Below are positions 41,673 to 50,928 of a stretch of DNA of 64,000 nt, one piece after another (positions within the stretch are counted from its first letter, which is position 1; each line of letters starts with the position of its first letter). Source of the stretch: Acetobacteraceae bacterium (GTDB lineage: Bacteria > Pseudomonadota > Alphaproteobacteria > Acetobacterales > Acetobacteraceae); NCBI GenBank assembly GCA_004843165.1, contig CP039459.1, positions 186,001 through 250,000 on the forward strand, in the 5' to 3' direction. The notes beneath the pieces are model-generated. The model was not told where the DNA came from, did no database searches, and saw only the letters and a program-made list of their open reading frames with translations. Made by a program: the position numbers and the translations under genes.

Positions 41673-42005
41673 TTAAGGATGGATCGAAAGTTCATAATGA
41701 ATAAGCGACCTTTCCATCTTCCCCTCGAAAGCTTTGTTTATCAGATTTTGCTTTGCCTGTGCGTCAGCCTTAACAAGAATCTTAATTTGTGCTGGTGAAA
41801 GTTTCCCTCGACCCAATGCACTTTGCGCTGCACCGTGAAGGATAAAATAGCTGTAAAAACGGGCTTCTGGAGAAGAAGTTCCTATCCCTAACCGCTGAAA
41901 AGGATGCAAAGAACAACCTAAAAGAAAAACGGTGATACAGGAAATCGTTAAAAAAACGATCTTAAAAGGAAACGCAGGAGAGAGATGTTGCGGATGATCT
42001 TTCAT
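41673..42005 (-). CDS. small putative lipoprotein
   Basis: A 110-residue protein with a hydrophobic signal and lipobox VFLLGCSLHP. The mature part (about 80 residues) contains SSPEARFYSYFILHGAAQSA and a helical KLSPAQIKILVKADAQAKQN. I do not recognise the family. The pattern of an alpha-helical, roughly 80-residue lipoprotein recurs in acetic acid bacteria as uncharacterised genes (recollection, low certainty). It is monocistronic between secF and rpmE. Confidence 0.6.
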   Translation of the reverse strand: MKDHPQHLSPAFPFKIVFLTISCITVFLLGCSLHPFQRLGIGTSSPEARFYSYFILHGAAQSALGRGKLSPAQIKILVKADAQAKQNLINKAFEGKMERSLIHYELSIHP

Positions 42006-42193
42006 TCTTTAGATCATAAATGATTTTTAGAAAAAACATAACGCTTTCTTTACAGAAGTAAAATCAGCACAAAAACCAGCTTCTGCTTTTGGCCTTTTCG
42101 ATTTTGGAAAATTCAGCTATAAGGAAGAAAATTTTTCTTCTTTTAAGGAAGAATTTCCCCAAATTAATTATTCTACAACGAAGCAGAGACCTA

Positions 42194-42424
42194 ATGAAGC
42201 AAGGTATTCACCCAGATTATCACGAAGTCAACGTTATTATGAGCGATGGCAGCGAATATAAAACACGCTCTTGCTACGGCAAGAAAGGCGACAGCATCCG
42301 TCTAGATATTGATCCAACCAGCCATCCTGCATGGACTGGTGTTCATCGTATTATCGACAGTGGCGGAAGAGTGGCACGCTTTGCAAAACGTTTTGGTACG
42401 CTTGGCGCCCCAAAAGGCAAATAA
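42194..42424 (+). CDS. rpmE: 50S ribosomal protein L31
   Basis: A 76-residue L31 starting [19 protein letters not shown] and continuing [19 protein letters not shown] and SHPAWTG. It has only one Cys in the usual zinc region, so it is the zinc-free type, matching the zinc-free L33 in this window. I chose ATG 42194; the frame stays open for 35 codons upstream, but that part has no L31 similarity. Confidence 0.95.
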   Translation: MKQGIHPDYHEVNVIMSDGSEYKTRSCYGKKGDSIRLDIDPTSHPAWTGVHRIIDSGGRVARFAKRFGTLGAPKGK

Positions 42425-42457
42425 TTTCTTTTCTGCACTGCTTTGAACGGTTCTTTT

Positions 42458-43042
42458 ATGACAGCTCCATTGATGCCCAAAGCCACAGCCGTATGGTTAG
42501 TTGAAAAAACGGCTCTGACTTTTGAACAGATTGCTGATTTCTGCGGAATGCATCCGCTTGAAGTGCAGGCTATTGCAGACGGAGAAGTCGGCAAAGGCAT
42601 TAACGGGTATGATCCCGTTAAAAACCGTCAGCTTCCGGCAGGTGAAATTCAACGCTGTGAGGCTGATACGACAGCCCGTCTCAAAAAAATTGAGCCGGAT
42701 AATCCTGTTGTCCGTCGGACTAAAGGCGCACGCTATACACCTTTAGCACGTCGTCATGATCGTCCCGATGCAATTGCCTTTTTGCTGAAACAATATCCTC
42801 ATATGGAGGATAAGCAGATTGTGAAATTATTAGGCACAACCAAGGATACGATTGATAAAATCCGTACACGCCAACATTGGAATACGCCTAATATTAAGCC
42901 TAGAGACCCTGTTATTATGGGACTATGTACCCAGATGGATCTTAATGCCGCGATCAATCTTGCCAATGAAAAAGCCGCTCAAAAAGGGCAGCTGGATCAG
43001 CAAAATGAAATCATTGATGAATTAAAGAATTTTGGCCTCTGA
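42458..43042 (+). CDS. trcR: DUF1013 cell-cycle regulator, TrcR-like
   Basis: A 194-residue DUF1013 protein, an alphaproteobacterial family whose Caulobacter member TrcR is described as a cell-cycle transcriptional regulator that associates with RNA polymerase. It starts MTAPLMPKATAVWLVEKTAL and includes FEQIADFCGMHPLEVQAIAD, a helix-turn-helix-like segment, then GINGYDPVKNRQL and RPDAIAFLLKQYPHMEDKQI. I chose ATG 42458 over a TTG five codons earlier. It follows rpmE by 33 bp. Confidence 0.88.
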   Translation: MTAPLMPKATAVWLVEKTALTFEQIADFCGMHPLEVQAIADGEVGKGINGYDPVKNRQLPAGEIQRCEADTTARLKKIEPDNPVVRRTKGARYTPLARRHDRPDAIAFLLKQYPHMEDKQIVKLLGTTKDTIDKIRTRQHWNTPNIKPRDPVIMGLCTQMDLNAAINLANEKAAQKGQLDQQNEIIDELKNFGL

Positions 43043-43143
43043 GACATTATTCTTTAAATTCAAAAATAATTGAGTCTTTCCCTATTTATGGGGAAAGATG
43101 AAATTATTTTAAGGACTCCCCTTTTCTAAAAAGGAAACATCTT

Positions 43144-45330
43144 ATTCTTCCCTCTGATCCAGCGTGCTATTTAGACAGACTCAATCCTGAGCAAAGGGCC
43201 GCCGTTGAACAGACTGAAGGTTCCCTTCTTATTTTAGCGGGTGCAGGTACCGGAAAAACCAGCGTTTTAACGACACGTTTTGCACATCTTCTTTTAAGTG
43301 GCAAAGCCTACCCTTCCCAAATTCTTGCTGTGACTTTTACCAATAAGGCCGCACGTGAAATGCGTGAACGTATCGGTAAAATTCTTGACCGTCCTGTAGA
43401 GGGGCTTTGGCTCGGCACATTTCACTCTCTTTGCGTTCGTATGTTGAGACAACATGCCCCCCTTGTTGGGCTAGAACGTGATTTCCTCATTTTAGACAGT
43501 GACGATCAGATTCGGCTGATTAAACAGCTCATGGCCGATCTGGGGATGAATCCTAAAGTGCTTGCGCCGCAAAAGGCTCTGAATGAAATTCAGCTCTGGA
43601 AAGACAAAGCGCTTACCTACCGTAAATTACGTGCAACAGATGAAGTCAAAGTTGGTGAACATACGCTTTCTGCGCTTTATCAACGTTACCAAGAGCGTTT
43701 AATTGCCTTAAATGCCTGTGATTTTGGCGATCTCATGCTACATATTACAGAAATTTTTATTAAATATCCTGATATTTTGGCTGAGTATCAAAAACGTTTT
43801 CGCTATATTATGGTGGATGAATATCAAGATACAAATGCGATTCAGTATCTTTGGCTTCGTCTTCTCTCCCGAAGAGACGATAAAACGCAGCCGAATATTG
43901 CCTGTGTCGGAGATGATGACCAGTCCATCTATTCTTGGCGTGGCGCAGATGTCACCAATATTCTACGTTTTCAAAAAGATTTTCCGGGCGCAAATATTAT
44001 CCGCTTGGAAAGAAATTACCGATCAACCCCAACGATCTTAAGTGCAGCCTCCGGGTTAATTTCCCATAACCAAGGCCGCCTTGGAAAAGAACTTTGCTCT
44101 GGATTGCCTCAGCAAGAAAAAAAAGATGATTTAATCAAAATCATTTCTGCAGAAGATTCAAATCAAGAGGCAGATCTCATTGCCGAAGATATTTTAAAAG
44201 CGCACCGAAAAAAAACCTCTTTTCGAGAAATGGCGCTCCTGATCCGTGCAAGCTTTCAGGCACGATCTTTTGAGGATTCTTTTATCCGCCAAAATATTCC
44301 CTATCGTATCATTAGCGGTCAGGGATTTTACGAACGTGCCGAAATTCGTGATTGCATTGCCTATATCCGCACCCTTGTTCAACCTGCAGACGATCTCGCC
44401 TTTGAACGGATTATCAATCTACCCCGTAGAGGAATGGGCAATGTTGCTGTTGGAAAATTACGTCTAGAAGCGCAGGAACAACAGATTTCTTTGCAAAATG
44501 CACTTGCGGCGCAATATCAAAATGGCCTCTTAAAAGGGAAAAAAGGTCTCCCGCTCATTGCGTTCATCGAAATGATGGACGAAGGACGCAATCGCCTCGA
44601 AAATGATACACATGGCGAAGTCATCCAATGGCTTTTGGAAGCCAGTGGCTATATTGATTATTGGAAAACGCAAACAACACCTGATGTCCAGGGAAGATTA
44701 GACAATATCCAAGAGCTTTTGCGAGCGATTGAAGAGTTCCCTTCTCTCAATGATTTTTTAGAACATATTGCCCTTGTCATGGACGTTGATGCGCTCAAAG
44801 CCGAAGATGAATATGTCAGCATTATGACCATTCATGCGGCAAAAGGTCTAGAGTTTGATCTCGTCTTTTTACCCGGCTGGGAGGAAGGGATTTTTCCTTC
44901 TCAGCGTTCGCTAGATGAGAGAGGCACAGAAGCGCTTGAAGAAGAAAGGCGCCTTGCCTATGTAGCGCTCACACGGGCACGAAAAACAGCGATTGTTACT
45001 CATGCTGCCAGACGGCGAGTCTACGGGACATGGCAGGATTGTATCCCTTCACGTTTTGTTCGGGAGATCCCGATTGATTTTACAACGAGCGTGACACCGA
45101 AAGAAAATGCTTATGGCTTTCAATCCGCACGCTCACAAAATAAATCTTTCTTTTTCCGCCCAGCATCAACATCTACAGAAGCACAAACAACTTTTAAAAT
45201 TGGTATGGATGTTTCTCACCGTAAATTTGGTGAGGGTGTGATCGTCGAAGCCAACGGCAATCAATTAACAATCACTTTTGATGATGGCCAAACACGCTGC
45301 CTCATGGCTGATTACGTGACCTTAAAATAA
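43144..45330 (+). CDS. uvrD: UvrD/PcrA-type DNA helicase, apparent ATT start
   Basis: A superfamily 1 helicase of 728 residues for excision and mismatch repair. Walker A is LAGAGTGKTSV and the N-terminal Q motif region is LDRLNPEQRAAVE. Both lie upstream of the first GTG (43330) in the same frame. After an in-frame TGA at 43099 no ATG, GTG or TTG occurs before them. ATT at 43144 follows AAGGA by 8 nt and yields MLPSDPACYLDRLNPEQ, a normal UvrD N-terminus. Later motifs are TFTNKAAREM, VDEYQDTN, GDDDQSIYSWRGAD, LERNYRS, TIHAAKGLEFD and EEERRLAYVALTRA. The start codon is the oddity; the gene is otherwise intact. Confidence 0.9.
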   Translation: MLPSDPACYLDRLNPEQRAAVEQTEGSLLILAGAGTGKTSVLTTRFAHLLLSGKAYPSQILAVTFTNKAAREMRERIGKILDRPVEGLWLGTFHSLCVRMLRQHAPLVGLERDFLILDSDDQIRLIKQLMADLGMNPKVLAPQKALNEIQLWKDKALTYRKLRATDEVKVGEHTLSALYQRYQERLIALNACDFGDLMLHITEIFIKYPDILAEYQKRFRYIMVDEYQDTNAIQYLWLRLLSRRDDKTQPNIACVGDDDQSIYSWRGADVTNILRFQKDFPGANIIRLERNYRSTPTILSAASGLISHNQGRLGKELCSGLPQQEKKDDLIKIISAEDSNQEADLIAEDILKAHRKKTSFREMALLIRASFQARSFEDSFIRQNIPYRIISGQGFYERAEIRDCIAYIRTLVQPADDLAFERIINLPRRGMGNVAVGKLRLEAQEQQISLQNALAAQYQNGLLKGKKGLPLIAFIEMMDEGRNRLENDTHGEVIQWLLEASGYIDYWKTQTTPDVQGRLDNIQELLRAIEEFPSLNDFLEHIALVMDVDALKAEDEYVSIMTIHAAKGLEFDLVFLPGWEEGIFPSQRSLDERGTEALEEERRLAYVALTRARKTAIVTHAARRRVYGTWQDCIPSRFVREIPIDFTTSVTPKENAYGFQSARSQNKSFFFRPASTSTEAQTTFKIGMDVSHRKFGEGVIVEANGNQLTITFDDGQTRCLMADYVTLK

Positions 45331-45354
45331 AGCCTCTATTATTTGGAATAAATT

Positions 45355-46269
45355 ATGCCCCATTCAGAAATCCCAGAAGGTTTTTTAGAAAATATCTCTT
45401 TCACCGTGCATGAAAAAGATGCGCCTATTTTTGAAAAAGCCTTACAGCCAAACTGCTTGGCTGTGAGTATTTTTGAAGTGGATGAAAAAAATCTCACTTG
45501 GAAAGTTGAGGGCATTAAAATCCCCGGTGAAAAACAAGAAGAGCTTGATTCCGCCCTTGATCTTGCCAGCTTTCTGACAGGTTGTACGCCTGATATTTTC
45601 ATTGAATATGTCCCGCAAAAAGGCTGGCTGGAAAAAGTCGCACAGGAATTTCCGCCCCTCCTTGCTGGTCAAAAATTCTGCATCAATGGCAGTCATTTGC
45701 TCGGCGAAAAACCAGAACATCCCGAGCGAATCAATCTTTATTTAGATGCCGGCATTGCCTTTGGTTCCGGTCAGCATGAAACGACAAAAGGCTGTCTCCA
45801 AGCCCTTGAGGAAATTGCCAGAGACTATCCAGAAACATTTGACGGCAATATTTTAGATATGGGCTGTGGATCTGGAATCTTGGCAATGGCTGCGGCAAAA
45901 TTATGGCAGCATCCTGTTCTCGGTATTGATATCGAAGACGATGCCGTTCGTGTCACAAAAGAAAACGCCGATCGCAATCAGATAACTCACCTCATCACTG
46001 CCTATCAGGCTGACGGTTGGCAGGGAGAACATGCGCTGAAAAATGCGCCTTACAAATTGATCTTTGCCAATATTCTGGCTGGTCCTCTTTGTGAAATGGC
46101 ACAAGACCTCTCAAAAGCTTTGGCCAAAGGGGGCTATGCCATTTTAGCAGGACTTTTAGCTGTTCAGGCAGACGAAGTTTTATCGGCTTATGATAAAGCA
46201 GGGCTCTCCTTGGAAAAAAGATTGGATGATAATGGCTGGACGATCCTGCTTTTAAAAAAGAATTTTTAA
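45355..46269 (+). CDS. prmA: ribosomal protein L11 methyltransferase
   Basis: A 304-residue SAM methyltransferase that trimethylates L11. The substrate-recognition N-terminus precedes LYLDAGIAFGSGQHETTKGC, SAM motif LDMGCGSGILAMAAAKL, and FANILAGPLCEMAQDL, the NILA(x)PL motif of the family. It follows uvrD by 24 bp, likely on the same transcript. Confidence 0.93.
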   Translation: MPHSEIPEGFLENISFTVHEKDAPIFEKALQPNCLAVSIFEVDEKNLTWKVEGIKIPGEKQEELDSALDLASFLTGCTPDIFIEYVPQKGWLEKVAQEFPPLLAGQKFCINGSHLLGEKPEHPERINLYLDAGIAFGSGQHETTKGCLQALEEIARDYPETFDGNILDMGCGSGILAMAAAKLWQHPVLGIDIEDDAVRVTKENADRNQITHLITAYQADGWQGEHALKNAPYKLIFANILAGPLCEMAQDLSKALAKGGYAILAGLLAVQADEVLSAYDKAGLSLEKRLDDNGWTILLLKKNF

Positions 46270-46288
46270 TTACAAGGATATTTTTATG

Positions 46289-46298
46289 AACAGAACAG
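46289..46298 (+). repeat. AACAG tandem repeat in the 5' end of the DUF262 gene
   Basis: Two adjacent AACAG units follow the ATG at 46286, which has AAGGA 7 nt upstream. With two copies this reading frame ends after five codons (M-N-R-T-E-stop). Adding one 5-bp unit would join the ATG to the DUF262 frame without a stop. Confidence 0.6.
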
Positions 46299-46334
46299 AA
46301 TAAAAATTCTAAACGCTGGACACTGGAGCAACTT

Positions 46335-48131
46335 TTGAATGAATGGGAATTTGAAATTCCCTTCTATCAGCGCTCTTATGCGTGGGGTTTAAAACAGCTT
46401 CAAAATTTCCGTGAAGATCTAGAAAATCAAATTGAGGCCAATCTCGATGATCCTTATTTTTATGGTGCCATTCTCTACGCACCGCAAAAACCAAAATCAG
46501 AAGGTTTTCGACAAACCACTTCCGATATTATTGATGGGCAGCAACGCTTAACAACGGCAATGCTCTTTTTTGCTTCAGCTCATCTTCTGCTGAAAGCGGA
46601 ATACCCTAAAAACGCAGAAATCCTAGAGAAAATTTTAACAACCGAAAACCATAATCCCCGTTTAAGACTTCAAAAACCTTTTGGTATTGCCGCAGAGCAA
46701 ACAGACGATGCTTTTTTTCAGAGATTGATTACTAACGGAAAAATGCCAAAAGCAGACACACCAGCTAAAAAAAATTTAGAACAAGCAAAAAAATATTTTA
46801 ATCAATGGCTCGGGGCGATTGAAGATAAAACAAGAATCCAAAAACTCACCAATGCGCTTTTAAAGGCTGAAATTTGGCCGCATTGCATTCCATCCAAAGA
46901 ATCCGCTGCACGTATTTTTGAACTCCAAAATGACCGTGGCAAAGGATTGACGGAATTAGAGAAATTAAAAGCCTCCCTCATGCGAATGGCCTATATGAAA
47001 GGCGACGAAAACTCAAAAAAAATCATTGATCAAATTTATAAAAATTTTGCAGAAATCAATCTTCTGCTAGAAGAAATCACTGCTGAAACAGATGGGCTTG
47101 AAGAAGATGCCATTCTTTCACATTTCCTCATCGGTTATAAAAATGATCTAACCGCTGATGAGGACGGTCATCTTTTACCTAAAGAATATGAAAAGAACCG
47201 TTCTAAATACTGGCAACATATCCAGCACGCCATTCGTTATCATTTCAAAAATCTTAAACAAAATGGCAAAGATGTTCTTGAAGGCATAACACATTTTAAC
47301 AAAGAATTACGTCAAGCTTATGTCGCCTGTCGTGATATTTTAAAGTATCGCAAAGAAAATGATGATCTAGCTTGCCATTTTATTGCCCAAAAAAAACTTT
47401 ATTATTTTTGGCCTCTCTTTCTGAAAATTCAACGCTTAGATGGTTTTGAAGCTTTAAAAACAGTTACGCAGGCCAGTGCAGAATTAAATATTGCCTTTAT
47501 CCATACACCGAAAAGCAATACAGGTGAGGCAGAACTGCGCACGCATGCCTTTAAATATGAAAAAGGACATGCAGAACAGTGTGCAAATAAATTAAGAAAA
47601 TATAAGGAAAACTTTTCCGATCAACTGCAAAACGCCTTAACAAGTGAAACATTCTATCAAGAGAATAAACCTGCTGGTTACTATATTCTTTGGCGCTATG
47701 AAAATTACTTGCGACGACAAAATGGCGGCAATCTTGCCCGTATCGAATGGGTAAATTTTAATTCTGATGCAAAGCGAGGGGGAAAATTCACCCTAGATCA
47801 TATTATTTCCCAAAACCCAAAGGATGCTGCTGAAAAATCGTGGTTAAATAAAAAAATCGGCGAAGATGATAACGGTGATCCTATCAGGAATGAATATAAA
47901 CACCTGCATCGTTTTGGAAATCTTGCAATTGTAAGGCATAGCATCAATGCAAAATATGGTAATGAAGCTGCACTAACAAAAATTTCAGATAAAAAGATGG
48001 GGTTTCGGGAATTTATTTCCTATTACAAACTTGATGAATTTATTGAAAATGACAAATGGCAGGCAAAAGCCATTAATAACCGAGAAAAGGCCTTAATTGA
48101 TTTTGTGTGGGAGGAACTCTTTCGAGGCTAA
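46335..48131 (+). CDS. DUF262/HNH (DUF1524) GmrSD-like protein, 5' end out of frame
   Basis: A 598-residue protein with the architecture of GmrSD-like type IV restriction enzymes, which cut modified phage DNA. The N-terminal DUF262 part shows FEIPFYQRSYAWG and the nucleotide-binding DIIDGQQRLTTAM (about residues 60-75). The C-terminal part holds FTLDHIISQNPKDAAEKSW and HRFGNLAIVRHSINAKYG, the His-based HNH/DUF1524 site. The TTG start used here (GGAG 6 nt upstream) omits the first DUF262 helix, which is encoded just upstream (KRWTLEQLLNEWE). The best ATG, 46286, is out of frame; see the repeat entry. The gene stands alone between prmA and pepP. Confidence 0.8.
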   Translation: MNEWEFEIPFYQRSYAWGLKQLQNFREDLENQIEANLDDPYFYGAILYAPQKPKSEGFRQTTSDIIDGQQRLTTAMLFFASAHLLLKAEYPKNAEILEKILTTENHNPRLRLQKPFGIAAEQTDDAFFQRLITNGKMPKADTPAKKNLEQAKKYFNQWLGAIEDKTRIQKLTNALLKAEIWPHCIPSKESAARIFELQNDRGKGLTELEKLKASLMRMAYMKGDENSKKIIDQIYKNFAEINLLLEEITAETDGLEEDAILSHFLIGYKNDLTADEDGHLLPKEYEKNRSKYWQHIQHAIRYHFKNLKQNGKDVLEGITHFNKELRQAYVACRDILKYRKENDDLACHFIAQKKLYYFWPLFLKIQRLDGFEALKTVTQASAELNIAFIHTPKSNTGEAELRTHAFKYEKGHAEQCANKLRKYKENFSDQLQNALTSETFYQENKPAGYYILWRYENYLRRQNGGNLARIEWVNFNSDAKRGGKFTLDHIISQNPKDAAEKSWLNKKIGEDDNGDPIRNEYKHLHRFGNLAIVRHSINAKYGNEAALTKISDKKMGFREFISYYKLDEFIENDKWQAKAINNREKALIDFVWEELFRG

Positions 48132-48155
48132 AATCACCTAAAACAGAAAAATTTT

Positions 48156-48192
48156 AAAAAGGCAGAAGAATTTCCTATCCTGCCTTTTTTTT
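48156..48192 (+). terminator. intrinsic terminator
   Basis: A 10-bp stem AAAAAGGCAG/CTGCCTTTTT with a 14-nt loop and a T-run after the DUF262/HNH gene. Confidence 0.88.
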
Positions 48193-48261
48193 ATTCCTTT
48201 TATCCCTTAGCCTTAAAGAAAATTAATATGCCTAAACAATGATTTCCTAATTTAGAGGTTT

Positions 48262-50061
48262 ATGATGACATCTTCCCCCGATAAAAAAACTTCTGAACAA
48301 AGGCTGAGAGCGCTCCGCAATCTCATGAAAGAACAAGGGATTACGGCCTTTATTCAGCCGCATGACGATGAATTTTTGGGGGAATATATCCCTGAATCCG
48401 CAGAGCGTATTGCCTATATCAGTAATTTCTCCGGCAGTGCTGGACTGGCCGTCATTACCCTAGAGGATGCCTGCGTTTTTTCTGACGGACGCTATACCGA
48501 ACAATTAAAAACAGAAATTTTTCCAAATTGGCAAGGCAAACATATTGTTGAAAACCCGCCGCAAAATTGGCTGAAATCTCTCCTTAGAACAGGTGACAAA
48601 GTTGCGTATGATCCACGCATCCTGACGCTTCCTTCCCTTAAAAAATGGGAAAAAGCAGGACTAGAAATGGTGCCTGTTGAAAAAAATCTTATTGATGAGA
48701 TTTGGACAGACCGCCCTGTACCGCCTGCTACGGAAGTTAAAACGCACCCTATCGAATTTACAGGACAGACTAGCTTTGAAAAACGTCTCGCTTTAGGCTC
48801 CTTTTTAAAAAGTCAAAAAGAAGATGCTTTTTTAGCAACAGATGCCTCTGCCATTGCTTGGGCGCTCAATCTTCGAGCCAGTGATTTAGAATGTTTACCA
48901 ATTGCTTTGGGCTATGCCCTCTTTCACCAAAATGGCGAGGCAGAATTTTTTATTGATCCCACACGCCTTAAAGGCACGCTGGAAGATGATAAGATCAAAC
49001 TCTTTCCGGCAGATAAAATTTCTGAAAATCTTACTCTTTTAAAAGACAAGAAAATCCGTTTTTGCCCTGCGGAAACCCCTGTCTTTTTAAAATCACAGAT
49101 TGAAAAAGCAAGTGCCAAAGCAATTGAGGGGGAAAATCCACTTCTGCTTCCAAGAGCCATTAAAAATGATCTGGAAATTGCAGGCCATAAAAAAGCACAG
49201 CGTATAGATGGCGCCTCGCTCGTTAAATTTCTCTCCTTTGTGAAAAAAAATAACGGTGCGGATTTGAGCGAAGTTGAACTGGCGGATAAATTAGATAATA
49301 TTCGCCTTTCTGCCCCTGAATGTCAGGCTTTGAGCTTTGGAACGATTTCCGCTGTCGGCAAAAATGCGGCACTGCCTCATTATCATGCCAAAAAAGACAC
49401 TGCGGCGATTTTAAATAAAAATCAGATGTATCTGGTTGATAGCGGTGGACAATATCCTTTTGGGACTACCGATTGCACCCGAACAATCTGGAGCGGCCCA
49501 GCAGAAGCACCAAAAGAGCTAAAAGAAGCTTTTACACGGGTTTTGAAGGGTAATATTGCGCTTTCTAAAGCACGTTTCCCTTCTGGTCTCCCTGGCTATC
49601 GCCTTGATACGTTGGCCAGAGCGCCCTTATGGGAAGGCGGCCTTGATTACGATCACGGCACAGGCCACGGCGTTGGGAGCTATCTCTCTGTGCATGAAGG
49701 ACCGCATTCCATTTCGCCAGCACCTCGCCCTGTTGGCATTGAGGCCGGCATGATTATCTCCAATGAGCCGGGCTATTATGAAATCGGTCATTACGGTATC
49801 CGTATTGAAAATCTCATTCTCGCTGTCAAAGATGGGATCGGAAGAAATGGGAAAAATCATTTAAAATTTGAAACCCTGACCTTTGTACCGATTGATCAAG
49901 ACCTCATTGATCCAACGCTTTTAAATAAAGAGGAACTCGGTTGGCTGAACCAGTATCATGCCGAAACCCTTAAATACCTCTCTCCCCTTTTGGAAGGCGA
50001 TACCCTTGAATGGTTAAAAGAAGCTTGTACGCCGATTAAAGAACTGCACACCCCTCTCTAA
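48262..50061 (+). CDS. pepP: Xaa-Pro aminopeptidase (M24 family)
   Basis: A 599-residue three-domain aminopeptidase P of the long bacterial/eukaryotic type, releasing N-terminal residues before proline. The metal ligands are in VDSGGQYPFGTTDCTRTIW (two Asp), DHGTGHGVGSYLSVHEGP (His), ISNEPGYYE (Glu) and GIRIENLIL (Glu). Two start ATGs lie in tandem; the second (48265) is better spaced from GAGG. It is probably cytoplasmic because no signal peptide is seen. Confidence 0.93.
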   Translation: MMTSSPDKKTSEQRLRALRNLMKEQGITAFIQPHDDEFLGEYIPESAERIAYISNFSGSAGLAVITLEDACVFSDGRYTEQLKTEIFPNWQGKHIVENPPQNWLKSLLRTGDKVAYDPRILTLPSLKKWEKAGLEMVPVEKNLIDEIWTDRPVPPATEVKTHPIEFTGQTSFEKRLALGSFLKSQKEDAFLATDASAIAWALNLRASDLECLPIALGYALFHQNGEAEFFIDPTRLKGTLEDDKIKLFPADKISENLTLLKDKKIRFCPAETPVFLKSQIEKASAKAIEGENPLLLPRAIKNDLEIAGHKKAQRIDGASLVKFLSFVKKNNGADLSEVELADKLDNIRLSAPECQALSFGTISAVGKNAALPHYHAKKDTAAILNKNQMYLVDSGGQYPFGTTDCTRTIWSGPAEAPKELKEAFTRVLKGNIALSKARFPSGLPGYRLDTLARAPLWEGGLDYDHGTGHGVGSYLSVHEGPHSISPAPRPVGIEAGMIISNEPGYYEIGHYGIRIENLILAVKDGIGRNGKNHLKFETLTFVPIDQDLIDPTLLNKEELGWLNQYHAETLKYLSPLLEGDTLEWLKEACTPIKELHTPL

Positions 50062-50116
50062 TCGGTATATATAATAAGAAGCGACACAATCGTCTGCTCT
50101 TCCAAGGAAATAAGAA

Positions 50117-50770
50117 ATGTTGACCATTTACCATCTTGAACATTCCCGCTCTGAACGTATTGTCTGGCTTGCGGAAGAAATGGGACTAGATTACCGCCTC
50201 GTTTCTTTTAAGCGTGATCCGCAAACCCATCGTGCCCCTGATAAACTCAAAGCGCTTACACCGCTTGGTCGGGTACCTTTTATTGAGGATGGCGATGTAA
50301 AGCTTTCGGAATCTGGTGCGATTGTAACGTGGATACTTGAAAAATACGGCGCTAAGACGTCTGATGGCGCTTCCTTACGTCCTGATGTGAAAGCGCCTGA
50401 ATTCCCTGCTTATACACATTGGATGTTCGCTGCGGAATCTACTCTGATGACAGCCCCCATAACAGACCTTCTCACACAGATGACACAGGCCAGATCACCT
50501 GCTTTAGAAGGGCTTCTCAAAAATGAATATCATCTGATCCTTGGTCTCTTGGAAGATATTTTGTCAAAACAAGATTATATCGCTGGCAATAATTTCAGCG
50601 CCGCCGATATTATGATTGCTTTCCCTTTGCGCTTTATGGGCTTACGGGATGTCTTCCCCGGTATTAGATTACTTCCAAATCTTGAAGATTACCCTGCCAT
50701 CAAAACTTACCTTGGACGTGTTCTCTCCCGTCCGGCATGGCAAAAGACTTTAGAAAAAATTAGAGAATAA
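50117..50770 (+). CDS. glutathione S-transferase family protein
   Basis: A 217-residue GST. The N-terminal thioredoxin-like domain reads MLTIYHLEHSRSERIVWLAE with LGRVPFIEDGDVKLSESGAI, which carries the cis-Pro and glutathione gamma-glutamyl site. The C-terminal all-helical domain includes YIAGNNFSAADIMIAFPLRF. The SRSERIVW segment resembles bacterial GSTs of the theta/beta type. Substrate unknown. It starts 55 bp after pepP. Confidence 0.9.
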   Translation: MLTIYHLEHSRSERIVWLAEEMGLDYRLVSFKRDPQTHRAPDKLKALTPLGRVPFIEDGDVKLSESGAIVTWILEKYGAKTSDGASLRPDVKAPEFPAYTHWMFAAESTLMTAPITDLLTQMTQARSPALEGLLKNEYHLILGLLEDILSKQDYIAGNNFSAADIMIAFPLRFMGLRDVFPGIRLLPNLEDYPAIKTYLGRVLSRPAWQKTLEKIRE

Positions 50771-50785
50771 CTATCTATTTCTTAA

Positions 50786-50826
50786 AACAAAACTGCCTCG
50801 TTTCCTTCTGAAAATGGGGCGGTTTT
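50786..50826 (+). terminator. probable terminator after the GST gene
   Basis: AAAACTGCC pairs with GGCGGTTTT (one G-U pair) across a 20-nt loop and ends in a short T-run. It is weaker than the other terminators in the window. Confidence 0.5.
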
Positions 50827-50928
50827 ATAAATAGCTTTTTACTCTTTTAATACGGATAATATTCTCTCTAAATCAGCTTTATCTTTCCCAAAAATCTCTG
50901 TTGCTTTTAAAAATATTTATTGATTTCC

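Noticed and set aside
42089-42193. Upstream 35-codon extension of L31
   Set aside because: The extension is basic and hydrophobic, with no L31 similarity; ATG 42194 begins a normal L31.
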